Shown here: positions 1 to 8,322 of the stretch, one piece after another
How the letters are laid out: every line of letters begins with the position of its first letter
Position numbering within the stretch: position 1 is the stretch's first letter
Origin: JAHEAO01 sp942492375
GTDB lineage: Bacteria; Pseudomonadota; Alphaproteobacteria; Rhodobacterales; Rhodobacteraceae
Assembly: GCA_942492375.1 (NCBI GenBank)
Contig: CALOEL010000003.1
Span: forward strand, 124,001-188,000
Length of the DNA stretch: 64,000 bases
Reading direction: 5' to 3'
Program-made: the position numbers and the translations under genes
The notes under the pieces: generated by a model
Database searches by the model: none
What the model was told of the DNA's origin: nothing
The model's input: only the letters and a program-made list of their open reading frames with translations

Positions 1-342
1 GCGGAATTCGACATCACCCCGGACCTGTGGTTCTTCGAATGCCATTTTCCCGGCAACCCGATCATGCCCGGCTGCCTTGGCCTTGACGGGCTGTGGCAGC
101 TGACCGGTTTCAACCTGGGCTGGCGCGGCTGGCAGGGGCGCGGCTATGCGCTGGGGGTCGGAGAGGTGAAGCTGACCGGCATGGTAAGGCCGGACCGCAA
201 GATGCTGACCTATTACGTGGATTTCACCAAGGCCCTGCAAACCCGCCGGCTGACGATGGGGGTCGCCGATGGACGGGTGGAAGCCGACGGCGAGGTGATC
301 TATCAGGTCAAGGACATGAAGGTCGCGCTTTCCGAAAGCTAG
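1..342 (+). CDS. fabA: FabA, 3-hydroxydecanoyl-ACP dehydratase/isomerase (3' part)
   Basis: C-terminal 113 residues of the bifunctional dehydratase/isomerase that forms the cis double bond in unsaturated fatty acid synthesis (cytoplasm). The hot-dog fold active site is present: the His in CHFPGNPIMPG (about nt 43) and the Asp in GCLGLDGLWQL (about nt 85), as in the E. coli enzyme. The gene enters from the left edge, so its start is not visible. It lies 25 bp upstream of fabB and is very probably cotranscribed with fabB and fabI. Recognition rests on the near-invariant active-site segment. Confidence 0.96.
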   Translation, partial: AEFDITPDLWFFECHFPGNPIMPGCLGLDGLWQLTGFNLGWRGWQGRGYALGVGEVKLTGMVRPDRKMLTYYVDFTKALQTRRLTMGVADGRVEADGEVIYQVKDMKVALSES

Positions 343-367
343 ACCCAGGACCACGAGGGAGAAGGCC

Positions 368-1591
368 ATGCGCCGCGTCGTCATCACCGGGCTCGGGATC
401 ATCTCGCCCATCGGCAATTCCGCCGAAGAAGTCACCGCCAGCCTGCGCGCCGGCAAATCCGGCATCAGGTTCGAACCGGAATATGCCGAGCACGGCTTCC
501 GCAGCCAGGTCGCGGGCATTCCGCAGATCGACCTGGAGGCGAATATCGACAAGCGCCAGCTGCGCTTCATGGGGCCGACGGCGGCCTATGCCTATCTGGC
601 GATGGAGCAGGCCGTGGCCGATAGCGGGCTGGAGGAAAGCGACGTCTCGAACGACCGCACCGGCATCATCGCCGGATCGGGCGGACCCTCGACCTCGAAC
701 CTCTTTGCCGCACATCAGATCGTGCTGGAAAAGGGCGCGCCCAAGCGGATGGGGCCATTCATGGTGACGCGCGGCATGTCCTCGACCGTGTCGGCCTGCC
801 TTGCCACGCCGTTCAAGATCAAGGGCGTGAACTATTCGATTACCTCGGCCTGTTCGACATCGGCCCATTGCATCGGCAATGGCGTCGAGCAGATCCAGAT
901 GGGCAAGCAGGACATCGTTTTCGCCGGCGGCGGCGAGGAAGTGGACTGGACGCTGTCGTGCCTTTTCGATGCGATGGGGGCGATGTCGTCGAAATACAAC
1001 GACGCGCCGGAGACCGCCTCTCGGCCCTTCGACGCCAGCCGCGACGGCTTCGTCATCGGCGGCGGCGGCGGCATGGTGGTGCTGGAGGAGCTGGAGCACG
1101 CCAAGGCGCGGGGCGCCAAGATCTACGCCGAGGTCACCGGATACGGCGCCACCTCGGACGGCTATGACATGGTTGCGCCCTCCGGCGAGGGCGGCGAACG
1201 CTCGATGCGGCTGGCGATCAGCACGATCGGCGACCGCAAGGTCGATTACATCAACGCGCATGGCACAAGCACCCCGGCCGGCGATGTGACCGAGGTGGAA
1301 GCGGTGCGCCGCGTCTTCGGCGACGATCACCCGGTGATCGGGTCCACCAAGTCGATGACCGGCCACAGCCTTGGCGCGACCGGCGTCCACGAGGCGATCT
1401 ACAGCCTCTTGATGATGGAAGGCCGGTTCATCGCGCCCTCGATCAACGTGACCGACCTCGACCCCGCGATCCGCGAGGGCGAGATCGTCACCGAACTCAA
1501 GGACAATGTTGATCTCGACACCGTGTTGTCCAACAGTTTCGGTTTCGGTGGCACCAATGCCACGCTGGTGATGAGTAAACATAACGGGTGA
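368..1591 (+). CDS. fabB: FabB, 3-oxoacyl-ACP synthase I
   Basis: Condensing enzyme of 407 residues that elongates cis-3-decenoyl-ACP, the partner of FabA. The thiolase-fold nucleophile is Cys162 in ITSACSTSAHCIG. The two active-site histidines are in INAHGTSTPAGD and KSMTGHSLGATG, and the GFGGTNA glycine-rich loop is near the C terminus. ATG start with GAGGGAGAAGG upstream. The order fabA-fabB-fabI makes this the unsaturated-fatty-acid operon rather than a FabF locus. Full length, no defects seen. Confidence 0.96.
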   Translation: MRRVVITGLGIISPIGNSAEEVTASLRAGKSGIRFEPEYAEHGFRSQVAGIPQIDLEANIDKRQLRFMGPTAAYAYLAMEQAVADSGLEESDVSNDRTGIIAGSGGPSTSNLFAAHQIVLEKGAPKRMGPFMVTRGMSSTVSACLATPFKIKGVNYSITSACSTSAHCIGNGVEQIQMGKQDIVFAGGGEEVDWTLSCLFDAMGAMSSKYNDAPETASRPFDASRDGFVIGGGGGMVVLEELEHAKARGAKIYAEVTGYGATSDGYDMVAPSGEGGERSMRLAISTIGDRKVDYINAHGTSTPAGDVTEVEAVRRVFGDDHPVIGSTKSMTGHSLGATGVHEAIYSLLMMEGRFIAPSINVTDLDPAIREGEIVTELKDNVDLDTVLSNSFGFGGTNATLVMSKHNG

Positions 1592-1597
1592 TCCGAC

Positions 1598-2386
1598 ATG
1601 GCTGATCTGATGAACGGCAAACGCGGTCTGGTGATGGGGGTCGCGAACGACCATTCCATCGCCTGGGGCATCGCAAAGGCGATGCATGCCGAGGGCGCGG
1701 AACTGGCCTTCACCCACCAGGGAGAGGCGTTCGGCAAGCGGGTGCAGCCCTTGGCGGAAAGCCTCGGCTCGGAACTGCTGGTCGATGTCGACGTGACCGA
1801 CGAGGCGTCGATGGACGCGGCGTTCGACCGGCTCGGGCGGCATTGGGACCGGCTGGATTTTTTGGTTCATGCCGTCGCCTTTTCCGACAAGGCAGAGCTG
1901 ACCGGGCGGTTCATCGATACCAGCCGCGGCAATTTCCAGAATTCGCTGACGATCTCGTGCTATTCGCTGATCGACCTTGCGCGCCGGGCCGCGCCGATGA
2001 TGTCCGAAGGCGGTTCGATCCTGACGCTGACCTTCCAGGGCTCGAACCAGGTGATGCCGTTCTACAATGTCATGGGTGTCGCCAAGGCGGCGCTGGAATC
2101 CTCGGTGCGCTACCTAGCGAACGACCTCGGGCCGCAGGGCGTCCGGGTCAACGCGATCTCTCCCGGTCCGATGAAGACGCTGGCGGGTGCCGCGATCGGC
2201 GGCGCGCGCAAGACCTTCCGCGAGACCGAGGCGAACGCGCCCTTGCGGGCCAATGCGACGCTGGAGGCCGTGGGCGGCACCGCAGTCTGGCTGGCCTCGG
2301 ATTACGGCGCCTGCACGACCGGCGAGATCGTGCATGTCGATGGCGGCTATCACGTGCTCGGCATGGCGCAGCCGGAGAACCTTTGA
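1598..2386 (+). CDS. fabI: FabI, enoyl-ACP reductase (NADH)
   Basis: Short-chain-dehydrogenase-like enoyl-ACP reductase of 262 residues, completing each elongation cycle. NAD-binding GVANDHSIAWGIAKAM is at residues 14-29; the catalytic Tyr-x6-Lys is Y156/K163 in FYNVMGVAK. The position equivalent to E. coli Tyr146 is Phe here (LTLTFQGSN), so only one of the two family tyrosines remains. It starts 6 bp after fabB and is the last gene of the operon; a short inverted repeat follows 12 bp after the stop. Confidence 0.94.
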   Translation: MADLMNGKRGLVMGVANDHSIAWGIAKAMHAEGAELAFTHQGEAFGKRVQPLAESLGSELLVDVDVTDEASMDAAFDRLGRHWDRLDFLVHAVAFSDKAELTGRFIDTSRGNFQNSLTISCYSLIDLARRAAPMMSEGGSILTLTFQGSNQVMPFYNVMGVAKAALESSVRYLANDLGPQGVRVNAISPGPMKTLAGAAIGGARKTFRETEANAPLRANATLEAVGGTAVWLASDYGACTTGEIVHVDGGYHVLGMAQPENL

Positions 2387-2398
2387 CCCAGCTGTTCA

Positions 2399-2421
2399 GG
2401 TAACAGAAACAGTCTGTTACC
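2399..2421. terminator. Inverted repeat after fabI
   Basis: Perfect 8-bp arms GGTAACAG/CTGTTACC with a 7-nt loop, 12 bp past the fabI stop. There is no T-run, so it could be a weak terminator or an operator for the next gene. Function is inferred from position only. Confidence 0.35.
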
Positions 2422-2508
2422 GCCCGCGCACTGTTCCCGCTTGCCCAACTTGCCTATTCAGGATCCAGCGGTTGCTGGCCGCTGGCCTGGGAGGGTTCCG
2501 GTAAAGCC

Positions 2509-3285
2509 TTGGTTTTCTTTGTTTCAGCCGCAATTCTGGGCGGTGCTCTCGCCTTTTTCCGCTCGCCGCTGCTGCGGGCGGGGCCACCGATCCTGTTGAC
2601 CGGATTCGATGGGATCGGCGTGTTGGTCCTCTTTGTCGGCTGCATTGCCGCCGCCGCCCTGCTGGGGCCGCTCATCGGAGTGGCGCTGCTGATCGCGATG
2701 CTTTTCCGGGAACTGGGCCGCGTCGCGGCGCATCAGATGCTGGGCCACGGCGCCGTGCGGTTCCGCCTGGTCCCGCTTCTGTCCGACGCGCCGATTTCCG
2801 ACCACCGGCTGGACAGCGAAGGCCAGGTGGTCTTCGCAGCGCTCTTCGGCGCGGCCTTCTCGCTGGCGCCGATGCTGTCGGCGCATCTGGCCGCCCTGGC
2901 GCTGGCGCGGCACGACCCGGAACTGTCCCGCGCGCTGATCATCTTTGCCGTGACCTGCGGCGCGGTCAATTTCGTGGCGCTGCTGCCGTTCCGGCCATTC
3001 GATGGCGGACGTTGCGCGCCGATCGCGGCGGGGCGGATCTGGCCCGCCTTCGCCCCTGCGATCACCGCTTTCCTGGCGGCGGGCTTTGCCGGTGCGGCGC
3101 TGCGAACCGGATCGCCGGGTTTCATGGTGCTGGCCGGGATCGGCGCGGCCAGCCTGCTGCCACGGCGCAGCCCCGCCTTGCGGCCGCTTCCCGAAGAGGC
3201 GAGCCTTGCGGCCTTCGCCGGCTATGTCTTCCTGCTCGCCGCGCATTTCAACGGCGGCTGGCCTCTCTTCGCGCTCTATCTCTGA
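2509..3285 (+). CDS. M50 (site-2 protease)-like integral membrane protein, zinc motif degenerate
   Basis: Strongly hydrophobic 258-residue protein with about six membrane segments. Two segments resemble the M50/S2P fold: RELGRVAAHQMLGHG (about residues 66-80), where active relatives have HELGH, and NFVALLPFRPFDGGR (about residues 155-169), matching the N-x-x-P-x-x-P-x-D-G-G segment that carries the third ligand. Both histidines of HExxH are Arg here, so zinc proteolysis is unlikely; a scaffolding or regulatory role is inference. The assumed start is TTG at 2509 with GGAGGG upstream. It follows fabI by about 120 bp, same strand. The fold assignment is tentative. Confidence 0.6.
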   Translation: MVFFVSAAILGGALAFFRSPLLRAGPPILLTGFDGIGVLVLFVGCIAAAALLGPLIGVALLIAMLFRELGRVAAHQMLGHGAVRFRLVPLLSDAPISDHRLDSEGQVVFAALFGAAFSLAPMLSAHLAALALARHDPELSRALIIFAVTCGAVNFVALLPFRPFDGGRCAPIAAGRIWPAFAPAITAFLAAGFAGAALRTGSPGFMVLAGIGAASLLPRRSPALRPLPEEASLAAFAGYVFLLAAHFNGGWPLFALYL

Positions 3286-3343
3286 TCCGCCCTTTCCTCG
3301 CCCGCTGCGGCATGCCAGTGTCGATCCCGGGAAAGGAGCTGCC

Positions 3344-4030
3344 ATGCCGATCAAAGCCTGTGTCTTCGACGCCTACGGCACCCTCTTTGACGTGGCCGCC
3401 GCCGCGCGCGAAGCCGCCAGGGAACCGGGCCGGGAGGAATTCGGCAAGCACTGGCAGAAGCTCGCTGCGGACTGGCGGCTGAAACAGCTTCAATACACCT
3501 GGCTGCGGGCGGTGACCGGCGCCCATGCGGATTTCTGGGAGGTCACGCAGAACGGGCTCGACTGGGCGCTGGAGGCCGCGGGCCTCGACGATCCCGACCT
3601 GCGCGAAAGGCTGCTGTCGCTTTACTGGGAACTCTCGGCCTATCCAGAGGTGCCGGCGATGCTGACGGCGCTGAAGGAGGCCGGGTACCTGACCGCGATC
3701 CTGTCGAACGGCTCGCCCGGCATGCTGGCCGGCGCGGTCGATACGGCCGGGATCGGCGGAATGCTGGACGATGTGCTGTCGGTCGAGGAGGTCGGCGTCT
3801 TCAAGCCCCATGCCTCGGTCTACCAGCTTGTCCCCGACCGGTTCGACTGCACCGCCGACGAGGTGCTCTTCGTCTCTTCGAACGGCTGGGACGCGGCGGC
3901 GGCCTCTGGCTTCGGGTTCCGCTGCGCCTGGGTGAACCGGGCAAGCGAGCCGATGGACCGCCTGCCCTGGACGCCGGAGCGCGTGCTGACCGACCTGACA
4001 CCCATCCCAGACATTGCGGGGGAATTCTGA
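3344..4030 (+). CDS. HAD-superfamily hydrolase, (S)-2-haloacid dehalogenase type
   Basis: Cytoplasmic hydrolase of 228 residues. HAD motif I is FDAYGTLFD (residues 7-15, nucleophile Asp), motif II ILSNGSPGML, a conserved Lys in VFKPHASVYQL, and motif III SSNGWDAAAASG, which has the S-N-x-x-D form typical of L-2-haloacid dehalogenases. ATG 3344 is preceded by GAAAGGAG. Its stop overlaps the next ATG by one base (TGATG), so the two are translationally coupled. The substrate is not determinable; many relatives act on 2-haloalkanoates. Confidence 0.85.
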   Translation: MPIKACVFDAYGTLFDVAAAAREAAREPGREEFGKHWQKLAADWRLKQLQYTWLRAVTGAHADFWEVTQNGLDWALEAAGLDDPDLRERLLSLYWELSAYPEVPAMLTALKEAGYLTAILSNGSPGMLAGAVDTAGIGGMLDDVLSVEEVGVFKPHASVYQLVPDRFDCTADEVLFVSSNGWDAAAASGFGFRCAWVNRASEPMDRLPWTPERVLTDLTPIPDIAGEF

Positions 4031-4851
4031 TGCAGAAATTCCAGAGCTTCGACGGCGTGACGCTGGCCTATGCCGACGAGGGCAAGGGCCTGCCGGTGCT
4101 GTGCCTGTCCGGCCTGACGCGCGACTCGCGCGACTTCGACTATCTCGCGCCGCATCTGGCCGATCACAGGATGATAAGGCTGGATTACCGTGGCCGCGGC
4201 CAGTCCGACTGGGCCGATCCCGCCACCTATACCGTGCCGACCGAGGCGCGCGACGCGGTGGCGTTGCTCGACCATCTGGGGCTGGAGCGCGCGGCGATCA
4301 TCGGCACCTCGCGCGGCGGGCTTGTCTCGATGATGCTGGCCGCCACGGCCAAGGACCGGCTGCGCGGCATCTGCCTGAACGATATCGGCCCCGAGATCAA
4401 CGAGGGCGGGCTGGATGTCATCATGGACTATGTCGGCCGCAATCCCGCCTTCGCCACCCGCGAGGAGATGGTCGCGGCGATGCCCGGGATCTTCCCCGGC
4501 TTCGACGATGTCCCGGTGTCGCGCTGGCGCGAGGAGGTCGAGCGCCACACCGTCGAGACGCCCGAGGGGCTGAAGATCCCCTATGATCCGAAGCTGCGCG
4601 ACGCGCTCTTGGCCAATGCCGCCGAGCCGCCCGCCGATCTCTGGCCGCTGTTCGACGCGATGGTCGGCCTGCCGCTGGCGCTGATCTGGGGCCGCCATTC
4701 GAACCTGTTGACCAAGGACACCGTGACGCTGATGCGCCGCCGCCGCCCCGACATGATCCTGGCCGACGTGCCGGATCGCGGCCATGTGCCGTTTCTCGAC
4801 GAACCCGAGGCGCTGGAGGCGATCCGCGACTGGCTGGAGCAGTGCGAATGA
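4030..4851 (+). CDS. Alpha/beta-hydrolase fold protein
   Basis: 273-residue single-domain hydrolase. The oxyanion-loop segment is CLSGLTRDSRDFDYLAPHL, the nucleophile elbow GTSRGG (Ser), and the C-terminal His is in DRGHVPFLDEPEAL, so the Ser-Asp-His triad is likely intact. It is overlapped by one base upstream and shares ATGA with the downstream PLP enzyme: a tight three-gene operon. Substrate unknown; ester or enol-lactone hydrolysis is possible but not shown by the sequence. Confidence 0.82.
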   Translation: MQKFQSFDGVTLAYADEGKGLPVLCLSGLTRDSRDFDYLAPHLADHRMIRLDYRGRGQSDWADPATYTVPTEARDAVALLDHLGLERAAIIGTSRGGLVSMMLAATAKDRLRGICLNDIGPEINEGGLDVIMDYVGRNPAFATREEMVAAMPGIFPGFDDVPVSRWREEVERHTVETPEGLKIPYDPKLRDALLANAAEPPADLWPLFDAMVGLPLALIWGRHSNLLTKDTVTLMRRRRPDMILADVPDRGHVPFLDEPEALEAIRDWLEQCE

Positions 4852-5819
4852 ACATCGCGATGATCGAGGCGGCGGCGGCGCGGCTGAAGGGCCAGGCGCG
4901 GCGGACGCCGATGCTGTCCTCGCCCTTCCTCGACCAGCTGGCCGGTCGCCGGGTTCTGGTCAAGGCAGAGTGCCTGCAGCATACCGGGTCGTTCAAATTC
5001 CGCGGCGGCTGGTCGGCGGTCTCGGCGCTCGACCCCGAGACGCGGGCCAAGGGGGTCATCGCCTTTTCCAGCGGCAATCACGCCCAGGGCGTCGCCCGCG
5101 CCGCCGAGCGCCACGGCATCCCCTCGGTGATCGTGATGCCCTCAGACGCACCCCGTCTGAAGATCGACAACACCCGCGCGATGGGCGCCGAGGTGGTGCT
5201 TTACGACCGCGCCAAGGAAGACCGCGACGCGATCGGCGCGCGGCTGTCGAAGGAACGCGGCCTGACGCTGATCAAACCGTTCGACGAACCGCAGGTGATC
5301 GCCGGCCAGGGCACGACGGGGCTGGAGATCGCCGAACAGGCGGCGGAACTGGGCGTCACCAAGGCCGACGTGCTGGTCTGCTGCGGCGGTGGCGGCCTGA
5401 CCTCGGGCATCGCGCTGGCGCTGGAAGCCCGCGCGCCGGGCCTGCGCGCCCGCACGGTCGAGCCCGAGGGCTTCGACGATGTCGCCCGCTCGCTCGTCTG
5501 GGGCCGGATCGAGAGGAACGCGACGAGTTCGGGCTCGATCTGCGACGCGATCGTGACGCCCTCGCCCGGCGAGCTGACCGTCCCGATCCTGCAGCGGCTT
5601 TGCGGCCCCGGCATCGCGGTGCCGGAAACCGACAGCCTGCGCGCGATGGCCCAGGCCTTCCTGCGGCTGAAGATCGTGCTGGAACCGGGCGGCGCGGTGT
5701 CGCTGGCCGCAGCGCTGTTTCACCGCGACCGGATCGAGGGCGACGCGGTGATTTGCGTCGCCACCGGCGGCAATGTCGATGCCGAGATGTTCGGCCGCGC
5801 GCTGGGGCTGCGCGACTGA
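4848..5819 (+). CDS. Threonine/serine dehydratase-like PLP enzyme (fold type II)
   Basis: 323-residue beta-family PLP enzyme. The PLP lysine is in GSFKFRGG (about residue 50), the SSGNHAQGVA loop binds the substrate carboxylate, and GGGGLTSG binds the cofactor phosphate. There is no C-terminal ACT domain, so it resembles catabolic threonine or 3-hydroxyaspartate dehydratases rather than long biosynthetic IlvA. ATG 4848 overlaps the hydrolase stop (ATGA); a GTG six bases upstream is a less likely start. The exact amino-acid substrate cannot be told. Confidence 0.85.
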   Translation: MNIAMIEAAAARLKGQARRTPMLSSPFLDQLAGRRVLVKAECLQHTGSFKFRGGWSAVSALDPETRAKGVIAFSSGNHAQGVARAAERHGIPSVIVMPSDAPRLKIDNTRAMGAEVVLYDRAKEDRDAIGARLSKERGLTLIKPFDEPQVIAGQGTTGLEIAEQAAELGVTKADVLVCCGGGGLTSGIALALEARAPGLRARTVEPEGFDDVARSLVWGRIERNATSSGSICDAIVTPSPGELTVPILQRLCGPGIAVPETDSLRAMAQAFLRLKIVLEPGGAVSLAAALFHRDRIEGDAVICVATGGNVDAEMFGRALGLRD

Positions 5820-5883
5820 CCCGCGCGGGCCGCGATTGACATCGCGACATCGCGCTGAAAGGCTTTGCCGATAAGGGGGGGCG

Positions 5884-7050
5884 ATGCGTAGCCAGGTCTG
5901 CATCATCGGCGGCGGGCCGTCCGGTCTGCTCCTGTCTCAGCTTCTGCATCTGTCCGGGATCGACTCGGTCGTGCTGGAACGCCGCAGCCGGGCGCATGTA
6001 CTGTCGCGCATCCGCGCCGGGGTGCTGGAATGGGGCAGCGTCGAGCTTTTGCGCCGCGCCGGCGTCGCGGAGCGGATGCAGGCCGGGGGGTTCCCGCATG
6101 ACGGCATTCGCCTCGCCACCGGCAATCGTGGCTTCCGCATCGACTTCCGGCAGCTGACCGGCCACCGGGTGATGATCTACGGCCAGACCGAGGTGACGCG
6201 CGATCTCTATGCCGCCCGAGACGCGGCGGGGGGCATGGTGATCGACCAGGCAGAGGCGGTGGAACTGCATGAAGTCGACTGGGCAAACCCCTACGTCACC
6301 TACGAAAAATCCGGATTGCGCCACCGCATAGATTGCGAATTCATCGCCGGCTGCGACGGCTTCCACGGGGTCAGCCGCGGCACCATCCCGGCCACGGTGC
6401 GGCGCGACTTCGAACGGGTCTATCCGTTCGGCTGGCTCGGCCTCTTGTCGGAAACGCCGCCCGTCGATGACGAGCTGATCTACGCCCATCACGACCGCGG
6501 CTTCGCGCTCTGCTCGATGCGCAACGCCAATCTGTCGCGCTACTACATCCAGGTGCCGCTGGAGACGCGGGTCGGGGACTGGCCCGACGCGGCTTTCTGG
6601 GCCGAACTGCGCCGCCGCATCCCCGCCGACGCCGCCGACCGGCTGGTGACCGGCCCGGCGATCGAGAAATCCGTCGCGCCGCTGCGGTCCTTCGTCACCG
6701 AGCCGATGCGCTGGGGGCGGCTCTTCCTTGTCGGCGACGCCGCCCATATCGTGCCGCCGACCGGCGCCAAGGGGCTGAACCTCGCCTTCAGCGACGTGCA
6801 TTACCTGCATGACGCGCTCTGCCGCCACTATGCCGGACACGCGGACGCGCTCGACAGCTACTCGCCCCGCGCCCTTGCCAGGGTCTGGAAATCCGAGCGG
6901 TTCAGCTGGTGGATGACGATGCTGTTGCACAGTTTCCCCGATCAAAGCACATTCGATGCCAGGATCAGGGACAGCGAACTGGCCTATCTCGAAGGTTCGA
7001 CCGCCGCCCGGACGACGCTGGCCGAGAATTATATCGGCCTGCCCTACTAG
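5884..7050 (+). CDS. pobA: PobA, 4-hydroxybenzoate 3-monooxygenase
   Basis: FAD-dependent aromatic hydroxylase of 388 residues converting 4-hydroxybenzoate to protocatechuate. Rossmann motif GGGPSGLLLSQLL is at residues 9-21, the DG motif CDGFHGVSRG binds FAD/NADPH, and GDAAHIVPPTGAKGLNLAFSD is the GD motif. The C terminus AENYIGLPY carries the family's terminal tyrosine. ATG follows GGGGGGCG. It starts the aromatic operon: pcaD begins 9 bp later. Length and motifs match characterised PobA closely. Confidence 0.95.
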   Translation: MRSQVCIIGGGPSGLLLSQLLHLSGIDSVVLERRSRAHVLSRIRAGVLEWGSVELLRRAGVAERMQAGGFPHDGIRLATGNRGFRIDFRQLTGHRVMIYGQTEVTRDLYAARDAAGGMVIDQAEAVELHEVDWANPYVTYEKSGLRHRIDCEFIAGCDGFHGVSRGTIPATVRRDFERVYPFGWLGLLSETPPVDDELIYAHHDRGFALCSMRNANLSRYYIQVPLETRVGDWPDAAFWAELRRRIPADAADRLVTGPAIEKSVAPLRSFVTEPMRWGRLFLVGDAAHIVPPTGAKGLNLAFSDVHYLHDALCRHYAGHADALDSYSPRALARVWKSERFSWWMTMLLHSFPDQSTFDARIRDSELAYLEGSTAARTTLAENYIGLPY

Positions 7051-7059
7051 GAGACCGCG

Positions 7060-7848
7060 ATGCAGATGCTAGACCTCGGCGATATCCGCCTCCACTATGC
7101 CGAGGATGGCGACCCGGACGGCGCGCCGGTGGTCTTCGCCAATTCGCTCGGCACCGACCTGCGGCTCTGGGACAGGATCATCCCGCTGCTGCCCGGCGGC
7201 CTGCGGCTGATCCGCTACGACAAGCGCGGCCACGGCCTCTCGGACGCGCCGCCCGCGCCCTATGCGATGGGCACGCTGATCTCGGATGCCGAAAAGCTGC
7301 TCGACCACCTGAAGGTGCGCGACTGCGTCTTCGTCGGTCTCTCGATCGGCGGGCTGATCGCGCAGGGGCTGGCGGCGAAGCGGCTCGACCTCGTGCGCGC
7401 GATGGTGCTGTCGAATACCGGCGCCAAGATCGGCACCCGCGAAATCTGGGCCGAGCGGATCGAGGCGGTCCGCTCGGGCGGGATAGAGTCCATGGCCGAT
7501 GCGGTGATGCGGCGCTGGTTCCCCCGATCGTTCCGCGACACGCCGGAACTCGCCGCTTGGCGCAACATGCTGGTCCGCCAGCCGGCCGAGGGCTATATGG
7601 GCTGCTCCGCCGCCATCGCCGGCAGCGATTTCTACACCACCACCGCCGCGCTCACCCTGCCCACGCTCGGCATCGCCGGATCGGAAGACGGCGCGACCCC
7701 GCCCGACCTCGTGCGCGAGACGGTGGAGCTGGTGAAGGGCGCGCGCTTCCAGCTTATCCGCGGCGCGGGCCACCTGCCCTGCATCGACAGGCCCGGCGAC
7801 TATGCCGAGGTGCTGACCGGCTTCCTGCGCGAGATCGGCCATGTCTGA
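7060..7848 (+). CDS. pcaD: PcaD, 3-oxoadipate enol-lactonase
   Basis: Alpha/beta hydrolase of 262 residues that opens 3-oxoadipate enol-lactone to 3-oxoadipate. The nucleophile elbow is GLSIGG (Ser about 94) and the catalytic His is in GAGHLPCIDRPGDYAEVL. It sits 9 bp after pobA and upstream of pcaC, as a separate protein rather than the PcaL fusion found in some bacteria. The assignment relies on family features plus the pca context. A dispersed 33-bp repeat lies between it and pcaC. Confidence 0.92.
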   Translation: MQMLDLGDIRLHYAEDGDPDGAPVVFANSLGTDLRLWDRIIPLLPGGLRLIRYDKRGHGLSDAPPAPYAMGTLISDAEKLLDHLKVRDCVFVGLSIGGLIAQGLAAKRLDLVRAMVLSNTGAKIGTREIWAERIEAVRSGGIESMADAVMRRWFPRSFRDTPELAAWRNMLVRQPAEGYMGCSAAIAGSDFYTTTAALTLPTLGIAGSEDGATPPDLVRETVELVKGARFQLIRGAGHLPCIDRPGDYAEVLTGFLREIGHV

Positions 7849-7861
7849 AACCCCGCTTCGC

Positions 7862-7894
7862 CTTCATTGTCTGGAAAATATCCCCGCCGGAGGC
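7862..7894 (+). repeat. Dispersed 33-bp intergenic repeat, copy 1
   Basis: This segment (core GAAAATATCCCCGCCGGAGG) recurs with a few changes at 35022-35054 and, inverted, at 34971-35003. It lies in the pcaD-pcaC gap of an otherwise tight operon. Only the repetition is seen; its role is unknown. Confidence 0.7.
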
Positions 7895-7938
7895 TCCGAC
7901 GCCGCCGCCCGCGCCGCCCTGACAGGAAGGACACGGCC

Positions 7939-8322
7939 ATGACCGGCCCGCGCGACAGCGGCGACCGGACCCGCCGCGAGGTTCTGGGCGAGATCCATGT
8001 CGACCGCTCGACCGCCGATCCCGACGCCTGGGACCGGCCCTTCGTCGATCTGATCACCGATGCGGCCTGGGGCCATGTCTGGAGCCGGACCGGCATATCC
8101 CGCCGCGAACGCTCGATGCTGACGCTCGCGCTGCTGGCCGCACTCGGCAATTTCGAGGAATTCCGCCTGCACCTGCGCGCCGCCGCCAATACCGGCGCCA
8201 GCCGCGACGACGTGCTCGAGGCGCTGCTGCATGTCGCGATCTATGCCGGCATGCCGCGCGCCAACCATGCGATCCGGGTCGCGAAAGAGGTCTTTGCCGA
8301 GATGGAGACCGGCGATGAGTGA
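7939..8322 (+). CDS. pcaC: PcaC, 4-carboxymuconolactone decarboxylase
   Basis: 127-residue CMD-family protein (AhpD-like all-helical fold) that decarboxylates 4-carboxymuconolactone to the enol-lactone. Conserved segments are RSMLTLALLAALGNFEEFRL and the C-terminal LLHVAIYAGMPRANHA containing the family histidine. ATG 7939 is preceded by AGGAAGG. Its last eight bases overlap pcaH, indicating coupling. Confidence 0.94.
   Translation: MTGPRDSGDRTRREVLGEIHVDRSTADPDAWDRPFVDLITDAAWGHVWSRTGISRRERSMLTLALLAALGNFEEFRLHLRAAANTGASRDDVLEALLHVAIYAGMPRANHAIRVAKEVFAEMETGDE

Noticed and set aside
308..1870. Long open frame on the minus strand opposite fabB/fabI
   Set aside because: Mirror frame of GC-rich coding sequence, no RBS, low-complexity His/Arg/Gly-rich product.
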